Positions 8,600 through 15,975 of a stretch of 34,261 nt of DNA are shown here, one piece after another. The stretch comes from Eubacteriales bacterium (GTDB taxonomy: Bacteria > Bacillota > Clostridia > Lachnospirales > Lachnospiraceae): contig JAUNFZ010000028.1 in the NCBI GenBank assembly GCA_030524785.1, positions 1 through 34,261 of the forward strand, read 5' to 3'. The number at the start of each line of letters is the position of its first letter. Position 1 is the stretch's first letter. The translations under genes and the position numbers were made by a program. The notes beneath the pieces were generated by a model. It saw nothing but the letters and a program-made list of their open reading frames with translations, was not told the origin of the DNA and made no database searches.

Positions 8600-9157
8600 A
8601 TGGAAGGAATCTACTCGTGGGTAAAAAACCTGATTTGCTGCCTTTGCCTTCTGGAGCTTTTGAGCCATCTGGTGCGAAACGGGGAATATCAGAAGTACCT
8701 GCGCTTTTTTGGCGGGCTGATTCTGCTGCTGGTAATTTTTTCTCCGGCCGCCAGCCTGTTTTCCATAGGGTCATCCTTTGAAGAAGCGCTTCGGGAAGCC
8801 TTTGCCCGGGAGGAAGTGCTTGATCTTCAAATGACGCAGCAGGCGCTGGCGGGCCTGAAGAATCAGCAGATTTTTCAGGCGTACCGGGAGGAAATCAAAA
8901 GACAGGTCGAAACGATTGCAGAGGCGCATAATCAAAATCCCCTGTCGGTTCAGATCGAGATGGAGGAAAAGGATGAAATGCCGGCGGCGATTCTGTCGGT
9001 AAAAGTGACAGTGGCAGCGCAGAGCGGCGGATTAAATGTGTTTGAGGAAACAAAAAAGAATGAGACGCAGGAGCGCGCGCTGCAGGCAATCGCAGCAGAG
9101 ATTGCTTCTGCGTATGGAGTGGATCAAAGGCAGGTATCGGTGTCGGTAAAGGAGTAG
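8600..9157 (+). CDS. spoIIIAF: Stage III sporulation protein AF
   Basis: SpoIIIAF is a membrane-anchored channel component with a ring-building-like domain. The 185-residue product has two N-terminal helices (VKNLICCLCLLELLSHLV and FFGGLILLLVIFSPAASLF) joined by RNGEYQKYLR, then a soluble domain containing SVQIEMEEKDEMPAAILSVK. The C-terminal YGVDQRQVSVSVKE is the usual end. The start is ATG 8600, after GGGAGGAAA at 8590-8598; an upstream TTG at 8588 overlaps that site and is rejected. Three bases separate it from spoIIIAG, whose ribosome site lies within the spoIIIAF 3' end. Confidence 0.92.
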   Translation: MEGIYSWVKNLICCLCLLELLSHLVRNGEYQKYLRFFGGLILLLVIFSPAASLFSIGSSFEEALREAFAREEVLDLQMTQQALAGLKNQQIFQAYREEIKRQVETIAEAHNQNPLSVQIEMEEKDEMPAAILSVKVTVAAQSGGLNVFEETKKNETQERALQAIAAEIASAYGVDQRQVSVSVKE

Positions 9158-9160
9158 CAG

Positions 9161-9742
9161 ATGGAACAGAAAAAGGCAGGAATTTTGGAAAGAATCAAAA
9201 AGATCCGTCGGGACCAGTGGATTGTTTTTTTGCTGGCCGGCGTTCTGGCAGTGCTTATTTCTGTACCGGCAGAAAAAAAGCAGAAACAGGAAACACAGGA
9301 GGAGACAAAGGCATCTGTTTATCAGAACTCTGCGGATGATATAACGGCGCTGGAGCAGCATCTTGAGGCGATCTTGGAAAAAATGGAAGGGGCGGGCAGG
9401 GTTAGCGTAATGATTACCCGAAAGGATGATGGGGAGAAAATTGTGGAAAAGGATATACCGGTTACGAACCGGACGACCCAGGAGGAGGGCAGCGACGGCA
9501 TTTTGCGTAATACCTCGGAAAATCAGTCGGATGAAGCGACAGTTTATGAAAAGAGCGGGGATGGTTCTGAAACGCCCTATGTCACAAAAGAGATAGCGCC
9601 AGAAATAGAGGGCGTGCTGATTCTTGCGGAGGGCGGCGGAAACGCCGTGACAGAAAAGAATATTACAGATGCCGTTATGGCATTATTTGGATTGGAAGCG
9701 CATAAAATCAAAGTAATGAAGATGAAGGAAAGGAGTGCATAA
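9161..9742 (+). CDS. spoIIIAG: Stage III sporulation protein AG
   Basis: SpoIIIAG forms a large ring in the intermembrane space during engulfment and is related to type III secretion ring proteins. The 193-residue product has one N-terminal membrane helix (WIVFLLAGVLAVLISVP, residues about 20-36), a charged linker, then ALEQHLEAILEKMEGAGRVSVMIT. The conserved EIAPEIEGVLILAEGGGNA follows near residues 146-164, ending in a ring-building fold with AVMALFGLEAHKIKVMKM. The ribosome site AAGGAG at 9149-9154 is inside the end of spoIIIAF. The stop at 9742 is immediately followed by the start of spoIIIAH. Confidence 0.93.
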   Translation: MEQKKAGILERIKKIRRDQWIVFLLAGVLAVLISVPAEKKQKQETQEETKASVYQNSADDITALEQHLEAILEKMEGAGRVSVMITRKDDGEKIVEKDIPVTNRTTQEEGSDGILRNTSENQSDEATVYEKSGDGSETPYVTKEIAPEIEGVLILAEGGGNAVTEKNITDAVMALFGLEAHKIKVMKMKERSA

Positions 9743-9743
9743 G

Positions 9744-10343
9744 GTGAAACATATTATGAAGAAGAACCAGATTATCATAACAGCGCTGGCGATTATGATT
9801 GCGGTGGCAGGTTACTTAAATTATTCGGGAACAAGGCTGCAGGAAGCAGTGGTACAGAGCACGTCTCAGGAAGAACAGATACTTTTGGAAAATGGCGTTG
9901 ACAAGGAGGATGCGGATATGGCGTCGGCCCAAAGTACGGCCGATGTGACGGATACGCCGGGTGAGGCTGTGCTTACAAGCATTGGCGGCTCGACGATGGC
10001 AGCCGAGGCAAAACTGACGAGAGAACAGCTTCGCGCTCAGAATAAAGAGACCTTGATGGAAGTGATCAACAACACAAATATCGCAGAGGAGCAAAAACAG
10101 AATGCGGTGGACAGCATTACGTCTCTTACCGAAAATGCGGAGCGCGAGGCGGCGGCGGAACTCTTGCTGGATGCCAAGGGATTTGAGGGAAGCGTCGTAA
10201 GCATTACGGACGGCAGTGTGGATGTGGTCATTAATATGGCGGAAATTACTGATGCCCAGCGTGCTCAGATCGAAGATATCGTGAAACGCAAAACAGAGAT
10301 CGCAGGGGAAAATATTGTGATTACTCCGGTAAGCGGGGAATAG
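9744..10343 (+). CDS. spoIIIAH: Stage III sporulation protein AH
   Basis: SpoIIIAH is the mother-cell partner of forespore SpoIIQ; together they form the inter-cell ring. The 199-residue product has a single N-terminal helix (QIIITALAIMIAVAGYLNYSG, about residues 8-28), a low-complexity linker, and the EscJ/PrgK-like domain. In that domain, RAQNKETLMEVINN, EREAAAELLLDAKGFE and VDVVINMAEITDAQRAQIE are typical of the family. I chose GTG 9744, with AAGGAG at 9729-9734 nine bases upstream; an alternative GTG at 9735 directly abuts that site. It is the last gene of the operon and is followed by a long hairpin. Confidence 0.92.
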   Translation: MKHIMKKNQIIITALAIMIAVAGYLNYSGTRLQEAVVQSTSQEEQILLENGVDKEDADMASAQSTADVTDTPGEAVLTSIGGSTMAAEAKLTREQLRAQNKETLMEVINNTNIAEEQKQNAVDSITSLTENAEREAAAELLLDAKGFEGSVVSITDGSVDVVINMAEITDAQRAQIEDIVKRKTEIAGENIVITPVSGE

Positions 10344-10348
10344 CGGCG

Positions 10349-10380
10349 GCGGGCGTTGGCGAAAATGTGCCAATGCCCGC
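10349..10380 (+). terminator. Stem-loop after spoIIIAH, possible terminator
   Basis: GCGGGCGTTGGC (10349-10360) pairs with GCCAATGCCCGC (10369-10380) over 12 positions with one G-T wobble and an 8-base loop. No T-run follows (TGTTCGT), so it may be a weak intrinsic terminator or an mRNA 3'-end stabiliser. The rest of the gap to prfC holds a direct duplication of GGAAGGATTTT (about 10473 and 10496) and the prfC promoter; I recognise nothing else in it. Confidence 0.5.
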
Positions 10381-10514
10381 TGTTCGTACCGAGTCTGCAT
10401 ATCTTCATCGGGCTTTTCATGGCTTGGCAGAGTGCGTCCGGCACAATTCCTGCCGAAAGGCGTTTCCCAAGGGAAGGATTTTTCATATGTGAAAGGAAGG
10501 ATTTTCCGTATACC

Positions 10515-10543
10515 TTGACATCAAATTCGCCATTTGTTAAGAT
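10515..10543 (+). promoter_or_regulatory. Sigma-A promoter of prfC
   Basis: A perfect TTGACA (10515-10520) is followed after 17 bases by TAAGAT (10538-10543), which matches four of six -10 positions. The predicted start near 10550 gives a leader of about 65 bases to the prfC start at 10615. It is the only good promoter in this gap and implies that prfC is transcribed separately from the sporulation operon. Confidence 0.65.
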
Positions 10544-10614
10544 ATTCCCTGGATTACAGCAAAGAGATATACTCTGATATAAAGCTGGTGCATGACAAAT
10601 ATGGAGGAACAACA

Positions 10615-12201
10615 GTGAGCGATATTACGAATGAGATAAAGAGACGGCGGACATTTGCAATTATTTCCCATCCCGATGCAGGAAAAACGACATTGACAGA
10701 GAAATTCCTTCTCTATGGAGGGGCGATTAACCTGGCTGGTTCCGTGAAGGGAAAAGCCACGGCCCGCCATGCGGTTTCAGACTGGATGGAGATAGAAAAA
10801 GAGAGAGGTATTTCGGTTACTTCATCGGTTCTGCAGTTTAATTATGGGGGATACTGCATTAATATTCTGGACACGCCGGGGCATCAGGATTTTTCGGAGG
10901 ATACGTACCGTACCTTGATGGCGGCGGATTCGGCGGTAATGGTAATCGACGCATCCAAGGGAGTGGAGGCCCAGACGCGCAAATTGTTCAAAGTGTGTGT
11001 AATGCGGCACATTCCCATTTTCACATTTATCAATAAAATGGACCGGGATGCCAACGATACGTTTGAGCTTTTGGATGATATTGAAAAAGAGCTCGGCATT
11101 GCTACATGCCCGATTAACTGGCCTATTGGCTCCGGAAAAAATTTTAAGGGTGTGTATGAGCGGGGAAGCAGAAAGGTAACTACGTTCTCGGACACGGAGA
11201 AAGGCACGAAGGAAGGGGAAAGCCGTGAAATTTCAATAGACTCCCCGGAACTGGATGCGTTTGTAGGGGAGGAAAACAAGGCGGCCCTTCTGGAAGAAAT
11301 TGAGCTTCTTGACGGCGCCAGCGCGGAGTTTGACCAGCAATTAGTAAGTGAAGGAAAACTGTCTCCGGTATTTTTCGGTTCTGCGCTGACGAACTTTGGT
11401 GTTGAGATATTTCTGAAGCACTTTCTTGAGATGACAACGCCGCCCCTTCCAAGAAAAGCAGATATCGGCGTCATAGATCCGATGAAAGAAGATTTTTCGG
11501 CTTTTGTCTTTAAAATACAGGCAAATATGAATAAAGCTCACCGCGACCGTATCGCCTTCATGCGGATTTGCTCCGGAAAATTTGACGCCGGAATGGAAGT
11601 ATACCATGTGCAGGGCGACAAAAAGCAGCGGCTTTCACAGCCGCAGCAGATGATGGCGCAGGAGCGGCATATTGTGGAACAGGCGTATGCGGGAGATATT
11701 ATTGGTGTCTTTGATCCGGGTATCTACTCTATAGGAGATACAATCTGTATGCCCGGAAAGAAATTTGCCTATGAGGGAATACCAACGTTTGCTCCGGAGC
11801 ATTTTGCCCGGGTACGTCAGGTAGACACCATGAAACGAAAACAGTTTGTCAAGGGCATTACGCAGATCGCTCAGGAGGGCGCGATTCAGATCTTCCAGGA
11901 ATTTAATACCGGCATGGAAGAAATCATTGTAGGCGTGGTGGGCGTACTTCAATTTGAAGTGCTGAAATATCGTCTGGAAAATGAATACAATGTAGAGATT
12001 CGCATGGAAAATCTTCCCTATGAATACATTCGCTGGATAGAAAACGAAGACATTGACATGAATAAACTAACGGGAACTTCCGATATGAAAAAAATTCAGG
12101 ATCTGAAGGGACGCCCCCTGCTCATCTGGGTAAACTCCTGGAGCATCCGTATGACAGAGGAAAGAAATCCGGGCCTGAAACTCGCAGAATTTGGACGATA
12201 A
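10615..12201 (+). CDS. prfC: Peptide chain release factor 3 (RF3)
   Basis: RF3 is the GTPase that recycles RF1/RF2 from the ribosome after termination. The 528-residue product matches the E. coli length (529). GTP-binding motifs are HPDAGKTT (residues 19-26), an EKERGISVTSS switch, DTPGHQD and NKMD. It ends with the RF3-type domain III (EYIRWIENEDID, RPLLIWVNSWS). I chose GTG 10615 with GGAGGA at 10603-10608; the frame is open 27 codons further upstream to 10534, but that ATG/TTG region overlaps the predicted -10 box. It lies between spoIIIAH and an Asp23 gene and is followed directly by a structured repeat. Confidence 0.95.
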   Translation: MSDITNEIKRRRTFAIISHPDAGKTTLTEKFLLYGGAINLAGSVKGKATARHAVSDWMEIEKERGISVTSSVLQFNYGGYCINILDTPGHQDFSEDTYRTLMAADSAVMVIDASKGVEAQTRKLFKVCVMRHIPIFTFINKMDRDANDTFELLDDIEKELGIATCPINWPIGSGKNFKGVYERGSRKVTTFSDTEKGTKEGESREISIDSPELDAFVGEENKAALLEEIELLDGASAEFDQQLVSEGKLSPVFFGSALTNFGVEIFLKHFLEMTTPPLPRKADIGVIDPMKEDFSAFVFKIQANMNKAHRDRIAFMRICSGKFDAGMEVYHVQGDKKQRLSQPQQMMAQERHIVEQAYAGDIIGVFDPGIYSIGDTICMPGKKFAYEGIPTFAPEHFARVRQVDTMKRKQFVKGITQIAQEGAIQIFQEFNTGMEEIIVGVVGVLQFEVLKYRLENEYNVEIRMENLPYEYIRWIENEDIDMNKLTGTSDMKKIQDLKGRPLLIWVNSWSIRMTEERNPGLKLAEFGR

Positions 12202-12202
12202 C

Positions 12203-12330
12203 GAGCCATGCACGGACATGCTCCAGCGTTTTCGCATGTTTACATGCGCAAAAACGTTGGAGCGTGGACGTATACGGCGACAAGCCGCACCGAGATGAGC
12301 GGAGCGAAATCGAGGTGGCATGGCGAGAGA
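12203..12330 (+). repeat. Structured intergenic element, copy A
   Basis: The element begins one base after the prfC stop. GCCATGC (12205-12211) can pair with GCATGGC (12318-12324) as a closing stem. Inside are a long two-tier hairpin (12220-12263), a small hairpin CGGC-GACAA-GCCG (from 12275), and a helix CACC-GA-GAT / ATC-GA-GGTG interrupted by tandem GA/GA mismatches around a purine-rich loop. The same order of parts recurs after spoIVB (23075-23206), with one compensatory change in the closing stem. It may be an RNA element or a palindromic mobile repeat. I do not recognise it as a named family. Confidence 0.6.
12220..12263 (+). other. Long hairpin in element A
   Basis: An outer stem of 13 pairs (12220-12232 with 12251-12263, one G-T wobble) encloses an inner 7-pair stem CGCATGT/ACATGCG (12233-12239 with 12242-12248), with a two-base bulge at 12249-12250. 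There is no T-run, so it is not a canonical terminator, but it would block 3' exonucleases on prfC mRNA. A 5'-truncated copy of this hairpin lies at about 12349-12377. Confidence 0.7.
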
Positions 12331-12578
12331 AGTTGAAGCGGATGAATCGCGCATGTTTACATGCAAAAACGCTGGAGCGTGGACGTATACGGCGACAAGC
12401 CGTACCGAGATGAGCGGAGCGAAATCGAGGTGGCATGGCGGCAGAGGAGAGTATACGGCGACAAGCCGCACCGAGATGAGCGGAGCGAAATCGAGGTGGC
12501 ATGGCGAGAGAGGAGAGCATACGGCGACAAGCCGCAGCGAGATGAGCGAAGCGAAAACGAGGTGGCATGGCGAGAGAT
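12271..12578 (+). repeat. 66-bp tandem repeat array (four units)
   Basis: Four near-identical units begin at 12271, 12386, 12452 and 12518. Units 2 to 4 are exactly 66 bases apart. Units 1 and 2 are 115 apart because a partial copy of the long hairpin lies between them. Each unit carries TATACGGCGACAAGCCG and GAGCGGAGCGAAATCGAGG; unit 4 is the most diverged. Because 66 is a multiple of three and lacks stops, both strands show spurious repetitive reading frames here. The array is the 3' part of element A repeated. Confidence 0.85.
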
Positions 12579-12625
12579 GGCTTTTGCGAGTCCTTGACAA
12601 GCCGCGCTACGGCCTGTAAAAAAGG

Positions 12626-12654
12626 TTTACAATACGGCAAATCTTTGGTATACT
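12626..12654 (+). promoter_or_regulatory. Sigma-A promoter of the Asp23-family gene
   Basis: TTTACA (12626-12631) and TATACT (12649-12654) are 17 bases apart, each matching five of six consensus positions. The predicted start near 12661 is about 40 bases upstream of the ATG at 12703. The promoter lies just past the tandem array. Confidence 0.75.
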
Positions 12655-12702
12655 TGATAGAACGGATGGCAAAAAATATGTCATTGAAGGAGGTCGACTG
12701 TT

Positions 12703-13089
12703 ATGGGAAAGGAAGAACGTCAGAGCAACTTTACTGTTATGGATATGGATGGAATGGGACAGGTTCAGATATCGAATGAGGTGGTTACAATCATTGCGGG
12801 GCTGGCAGCTACGGAAGTGAAAGGCGTTGCAAGCATGGCCGGCAATATTACCAACGAGCTGGTGAGCCGGATGGGTATAAAGAGCCTTTCCAAGGGAGTA
12901 AAGATTTCCATTGAAAACGGCGTCGTAAATGTGGATTTGAACCTGAATCTGGATTATGGGTACAGCGTACCGAAGACAAGCGCTAAGGTACAGGAAAAAG
13001 TGAAAGCTGCGATTGAAAATATGACGGGACTCACAGTGGAAAATGTGAACATCCAGATTGCCAGCGTGACTATGGAAAGCGGCAAGTAG
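12703..13089 (+). CDS. Asp23/Gls24 family envelope stress protein (YqhY-like)
   Basis: The 128-residue product is an Asp23-family protein: SNEVVTIIAGLAATEVKGVASMAG near the N-terminus, KGVKISIENGVVNVDLNLNLDYG in the middle, VQEKVKAAIENMTGLTVENVNIQI at the end. The family includes B. subtilis YqhY, encoded beside accBC and nusB and linked to control of acetyl-CoA carboxylase; here accBC is absent but nusB follows, as in B. subtilis. Its precise role is unproven. The start ATG 12703 has a strong AAGGAGG at 12687-12693. It has its own promoter and terminator, so it looks monocistronic. The family call is firm. Confidence 0.9.
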   Translation: MGKEERQSNFTVMDMDGMGQVQISNEVVTIIAGLAATEVKGVASMAGNITNELVSRMGIKSLSKGVKISIENGVVNVDLNLNLDYGYSVPKTSAKVQEKVKAAIENMTGLTVENVNIQIASVTMESGK

Positions 13090-13098
13090 TATGAAGAA

Positions 13099-13144
13099 AA
13101 AAGGCTGTTGCAGTATCCGCGATATTGGATGCAACAGCTTTTTG
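13099..13144 (+). terminator. Rho-independent terminator after the Asp23-family gene
   Basis: A perfect nine-pair stem GCTGTTGCA (13104-13112) / TGCAACAGC (13130-13138) is flanked by an A-run upstream and five T residues (13139-13143) downstream. The A- and T-rich arms would let it act in both directions. Confidence 0.85.
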
Positions 13145-13185
13145 GCATTTCTTGATATGGAAAAAGTGTTTAAGGAGAACTGTTC

Positions 13186-13593
13186 ATGAGCAGGAGAGAG
13201 ATCAGGGAGCATATTTTTAAGCTTCTGTTTTTGCTGGAATTTTATACGGGAGACGAATTAAACGAACAGGCGGAGTTCTATATGGACGAGGTGGAAAAAG
13301 CGGCGCCTGCGGCGGAGGAGAAACAGTATATTGCTGAAAAATTCCGCAGAATTGAGAGCGAGCTTCCGGAGATAGATCAAAAGTTGACGGAAGTGTCTTC
13401 GGGGTGGAAACTGAAGCGAATGAATAAGGTCGATCTGGCGATTCTCCGGCTGGCCGCCTATGAAGCAATGAAAGATGAGGAAATTCCCACAGGGGTGGCG
13501 ATCAATGAGGCCGTGGAACTGGCAAAGAAATTCGGCGGAGACGACTCACCGTCCTTTGTGAACGGCGTGCTGGCGAAACTTGTGAAAGAGTAA
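13186..13593 (+). CDS. nusB: Transcription antitermination factor NusB
   Basis: NusB binds boxA RNA with NusE (S10) to promote antitermination on rRNA operons. The 135-residue all-helical product has the typical opening SRREIREHIFKLLFLLEFY, the middle WKLKRMNKVDLAILRLAAYE and the C-terminal signature VAINEAVELAKKFGGDDSPSFVNGVL. The ribosome site AAGGAG (13172-13177) precedes ATG 13186. It heads a tight run through recN; I found no convincing -35/-10 pair in the short gap after the terminator, so its promoter is unassigned. Confidence 0.95.
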   Translation: MSRREIREHIFKLLFLLEFYTGDELNEQAEFYMDEVEKAAPAAEEKQYIAEKFRRIESELPEIDQKLTEVSSGWKLKRMNKVDLAILRLAAYEAMKDEEIPTGVAINEAVELAKKFGGDDSPSFVNGVLAKLVKE

Positions 13594-13617
13594 GCAGATG
13601 CCGGGTGGGGGAATAGT

Positions 13618-14847
13618 ATGAAAAATGTATATTCTGTAGGAGAAGTAAACAGGTATATCAAAAATATGTTTACTCAGGATTTCCTGCTGAAAAGAATTTA
13701 TGTCAAGGGCGAGGTGTCGAATTGCAAATGCCACACATCGGGACATATTTATTTTTCCCTGAAGGATGAGTCGGGCAGTATGGCTTGTGTGATGTTTGCC
13801 GGCAACCGTCAGGGACTTTCTTTTTCTATGAGAGACGGCCAGAACGTAATCGTACTGGGAAACGTCAGCGTTTTTGAACGGGACGGCAGATACCAGCTCT
13901 ATGCAGACGAAATTTTGCTGGACGGTATTGGGCTTTTATATGAAAAATTTGAGGCGCTGAAAAGGGAACTGGAAGAAATGGGAATGTTTGCGGCGCAATA
14001 CAAAAAACCCATTCCTTTTTATGCAGGACGGATTGGCATTGTAACAGCTCCTTCAGGCGCTGCCATACGGGATATACAAAATATTGCGTACCGCAGAAAC
14101 CCCTATGTGGAACTGATTTTGTATCCGGCGCTGGTACAGGGGCGGGATGCGGCTCCAAGTATTATTCAGGGTATAGAAAAGCTGGATGCGCTGGGTGTGG
14201 ATGTAATTATTGTGGGCAGAGGCGGAGGTTCCATAGAAGATCTCTGGGCGTTTAATGAGGAAAGCGTAGCCAGAGCAATTTTTTCCTGCAGTACGCCGGT
14301 CATCTCTGCCGTAGGCCACGAGACAGATTTTACGATTGCGGACTATGTGGCGGATATGCGGGCGCCTACGCCTTCCGCGGCAGCGGAGCTTGCCGTGGCC
14401 GATATTGCGGGTGTGTTGGAACAGATGGAAAGCTGCCGGCTTCAAATGCGGCGTCTGATGAGAGAACGCCTGGAAAATGCGCGTCTGAGGCTTGGCCATA
14501 TACAGGATCGGATAACGCTGGCAAGCCCTGCCGGCCGGCTGCGCGAACAGCGGCAGATCCTGATGGATAAAGAGGAAAAACTTCAATATCTGATGCAGGG
14601 CGTTCTGGACGAAAAAAGACATCAGATGATGATATATGCAGAGCGTCTGAAGGGAGTATCTCCGCTGGATAAGCTGGGCCAGGGATATTCTTATACAGCA
14701 GATGCCAAGGGAAAAACGGTTGCCAGTATCCGGCAGGTGAAAAGAGAAGATCAGATTTTTGTATATGTTATGGACGGCTGCATCAGCGCCAGAGTAGAAA
14801 AGACGAAGAAGTGGGAACAATCGAAGCCTTATATGGGAGAAAGTTGA
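13618..14847 (+). CDS. xseA: Exodeoxyribonuclease VII large subunit
   Basis: The large, catalytic subunit of exonuclease VII degrades single-stranded DNA to oligonucleotides. The 409-residue product opens with MKNVYSVGEVNRYIKNMF and an OB-fold (residues about 1-100: VKGEVSNCKCHTSGHIYFSL). The conserved catalytic domain follows with VTAPSGAAIRDI, VGRGGGSIEDLWAFNEE and VGHETDFTIADYVADMRAPT. A coiled-coil-rich region (about 260-345) binds XseB, and the C-terminus has SPLDKLGQGYSYT. The start is ATG 13618 with a G-rich ribosome site (GGTGGGGG). The stop is immediately followed by the ATG of xseB. Confidence 0.96.
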   Translation: MKNVYSVGEVNRYIKNMFTQDFLLKRIYVKGEVSNCKCHTSGHIYFSLKDESGSMACVMFAGNRQGLSFSMRDGQNVIVLGNVSVFERDGRYQLYADEILLDGIGLLYEKFEALKRELEEMGMFAAQYKKPIPFYAGRIGIVTAPSGAAIRDIQNIAYRRNPYVELILYPALVQGRDAAPSIIQGIEKLDALGVDVIIVGRGGGSIEDLWAFNEESVARAIFSCSTPVISAVGHETDFTIADYVADMRAPTPSAAAELAVADIAGVLEQMESCRLQMRRLMRERLENARLRLGHIQDRITLASPAGRLREQRQILMDKEEKLQYLMQGVLDEKRHQMMIYAERLKGVSPLDKLGQGYSYTADAKGKTVASIRQVKREDQIFVYVMDGCISARVEKTKKWEQSKPYMGES

Positions 14848-15090
14848 ATGGCAAAGAAGAATGAGCAGGAAAGCATGCAGGAAAAAAGTGAGATGACGCT
14901 GGAGGAAGCGTTTGCAGAATTGGACGGGGTTCTGGAAACCCTGGAAAGACGTGATATTACATTGGAGGAATCCTTTCAGACCTACCAAAAGGGAATGGAG
15001 CTTTTGAAGGAATGTAACCGAAAAATTGACCGTGTGGAAAAGAAAATGCAGGTTATGAATGAAGAAGGTGATTTGGATGAATTTCAGTGA
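14848..15090 (+). CDS. xseB: Exodeoxyribonuclease VII small subunit
   Basis: The small subunit of exonuclease VII is 80 residues long and forms a helical hairpin that binds the XseA stalk. The family core is MTLEEAFAELDGVLETLERR and LEESFQTYQKGMELLKECN. Its ATG touches the xseA stop codon, and the ribosome site lies within the end of xseA (GGGAGA). Its 3' end overlaps ispA by 14 bases. The strict adjacency with xseA gives balanced translation of the two subunits. Confidence 0.94.
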   Translation: MAKKNEQESMQEKSEMTLEEAFAELDGVLETLERRDITLEESFQTYQKGMELLKECNRKIDRVEKKMQVMNEEGDLDEFQ

Positions 15091-15964
15091 AGAACTGACA
15101 AAGCGTACCGGCGAGGTACAGGAGATAATTTATCGTTACCTGCCGGAGGAAAAGGGATATCAGAAAACGCTGCTGTCGGCGATGAATTACAGTATGACGG
15201 CGGGGGGAAAACGGCTTCGGCCTCTTTTGATGCAGGAGACATACCGTTTGTTCGGCGGCGCCGGAAAAACGGTGGAGCCTTTTATGGCGGCAATAGAAAT
15301 GATTCATACGCACTCCTTAATTCATGACGACCTGCCGGCTATGGACAACGATGAATACCGTCGGGGAAAAAAGACAACCCATGTGGTTTACGGAGAAGCC
15401 ATGGCGATTCTGGCAGGCGACGGCTTGCTGAATTTTGCTTATGAGACGGCCTGCCGGGCGTTTTTGACGGAGCCCGGAAACCCGGACGTCGGCAGAGCTA
15501 TGGCGGTACTGGCAGAAAAAACAGGTGTCGGAGGCATGATTGGAGGACAGTCGGTGGACGTGGAATCCGTGGGACAGCCGCTGTCGCCGGATAAACTTGA
15601 TTTTATTTACCGGCTGAAAACCAGCGCGCTGATTGAGGCATCTATGATGATCGGCGCTGTGCTGGCTGGGGCAGGAGAGGAAAAAGTAAAACTGATGGAG
15701 CGTGTGGCGCAGGATGTTGGGCTGGCTTTTCAGATACAGGATGATATTCTGGATGTGACGGGTTCCTGCGAGACGCTGGGAAAACCAGGCGGCAGTGACG
15801 AGCGCAATCATAAGACCACATACGTTACGGTCAAAGGACTTGAGAAGGCGCAGGAGGAGGTAAAGGATATTTCCAACCGCGCGCTGGAAACACTTGGGTC
15901 CCTGAACGAGAAAAATATATTTTTGGAAGAACTGATACGGGCGTTGACCACCCGTGAAAGCTGA
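15077..15964 (+). CDS. ispA: Polyprenyl synthetase (farnesyl/geranyl diphosphate synthase)
   Basis: This 295-residue enzyme condenses isopentenyl diphosphate with allylic diphosphates to make farnesyl (or longer) diphosphate. The first aspartate-rich motif is DDLPAMDND, followed by EYRRGKKTTH. The second is QIQDDILD, and GGKRLRPLL binds diphosphate. I chose ATG 15077 (MNFSEELTKR), with GAAGGTG at 15064-15070; the upstream ATG at 15059 only adds six residues read from xseB sequence. The gene overlaps xseB and is followed by dxs 12 bases later, placing two isoprenoid genes together, as in B. subtilis. Product chain length cannot be read with certainty, though farnesyl is most likely. Confidence 0.93.
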   Translation: MNFSEELTKRTGEVQEIIYRYLPEEKGYQKTLLSAMNYSMTAGGKRLRPLLMQETYRLFGGAGKTVEPFMAAIEMIHTHSLIHDDLPAMDNDEYRRGKKTTHVVYGEAMAILAGDGLLNFAYETACRAFLTEPGNPDVGRAMAVLAEKTGVGGMIGGQSVDVESVGQPLSPDKLDFIYRLKTSALIEASMMIGAVLAGAGEEKVKLMERVAQDVGLAFQIQDDILDVTGSCETLGKPGGSDERNHKTTYVTVKGLEKAQEEVKDISNRALETLGSLNEKNIFLEELIRALTTRES

Positions 15965-15975
15965 CGGGAGAGAAG

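Noticed and set aside
12271-12578. Possible CRISPR array
   Set aside because: Units are adjacent 66-bp tandem copies without unique spacers, and no cas genes are present.
12067-12600. Minus-strand open frame of about 177 codons over the repeat array
   Set aside because: It consists of the repeat unit and antisense prfC sequence, has no ribosome site, and openness follows from the 66-bp period.
13145-13185. Promoter directly upstream of nusB
   Set aside because: TTGATA at 13152-13157 has no acceptable -10 partner at 16-18 bases.
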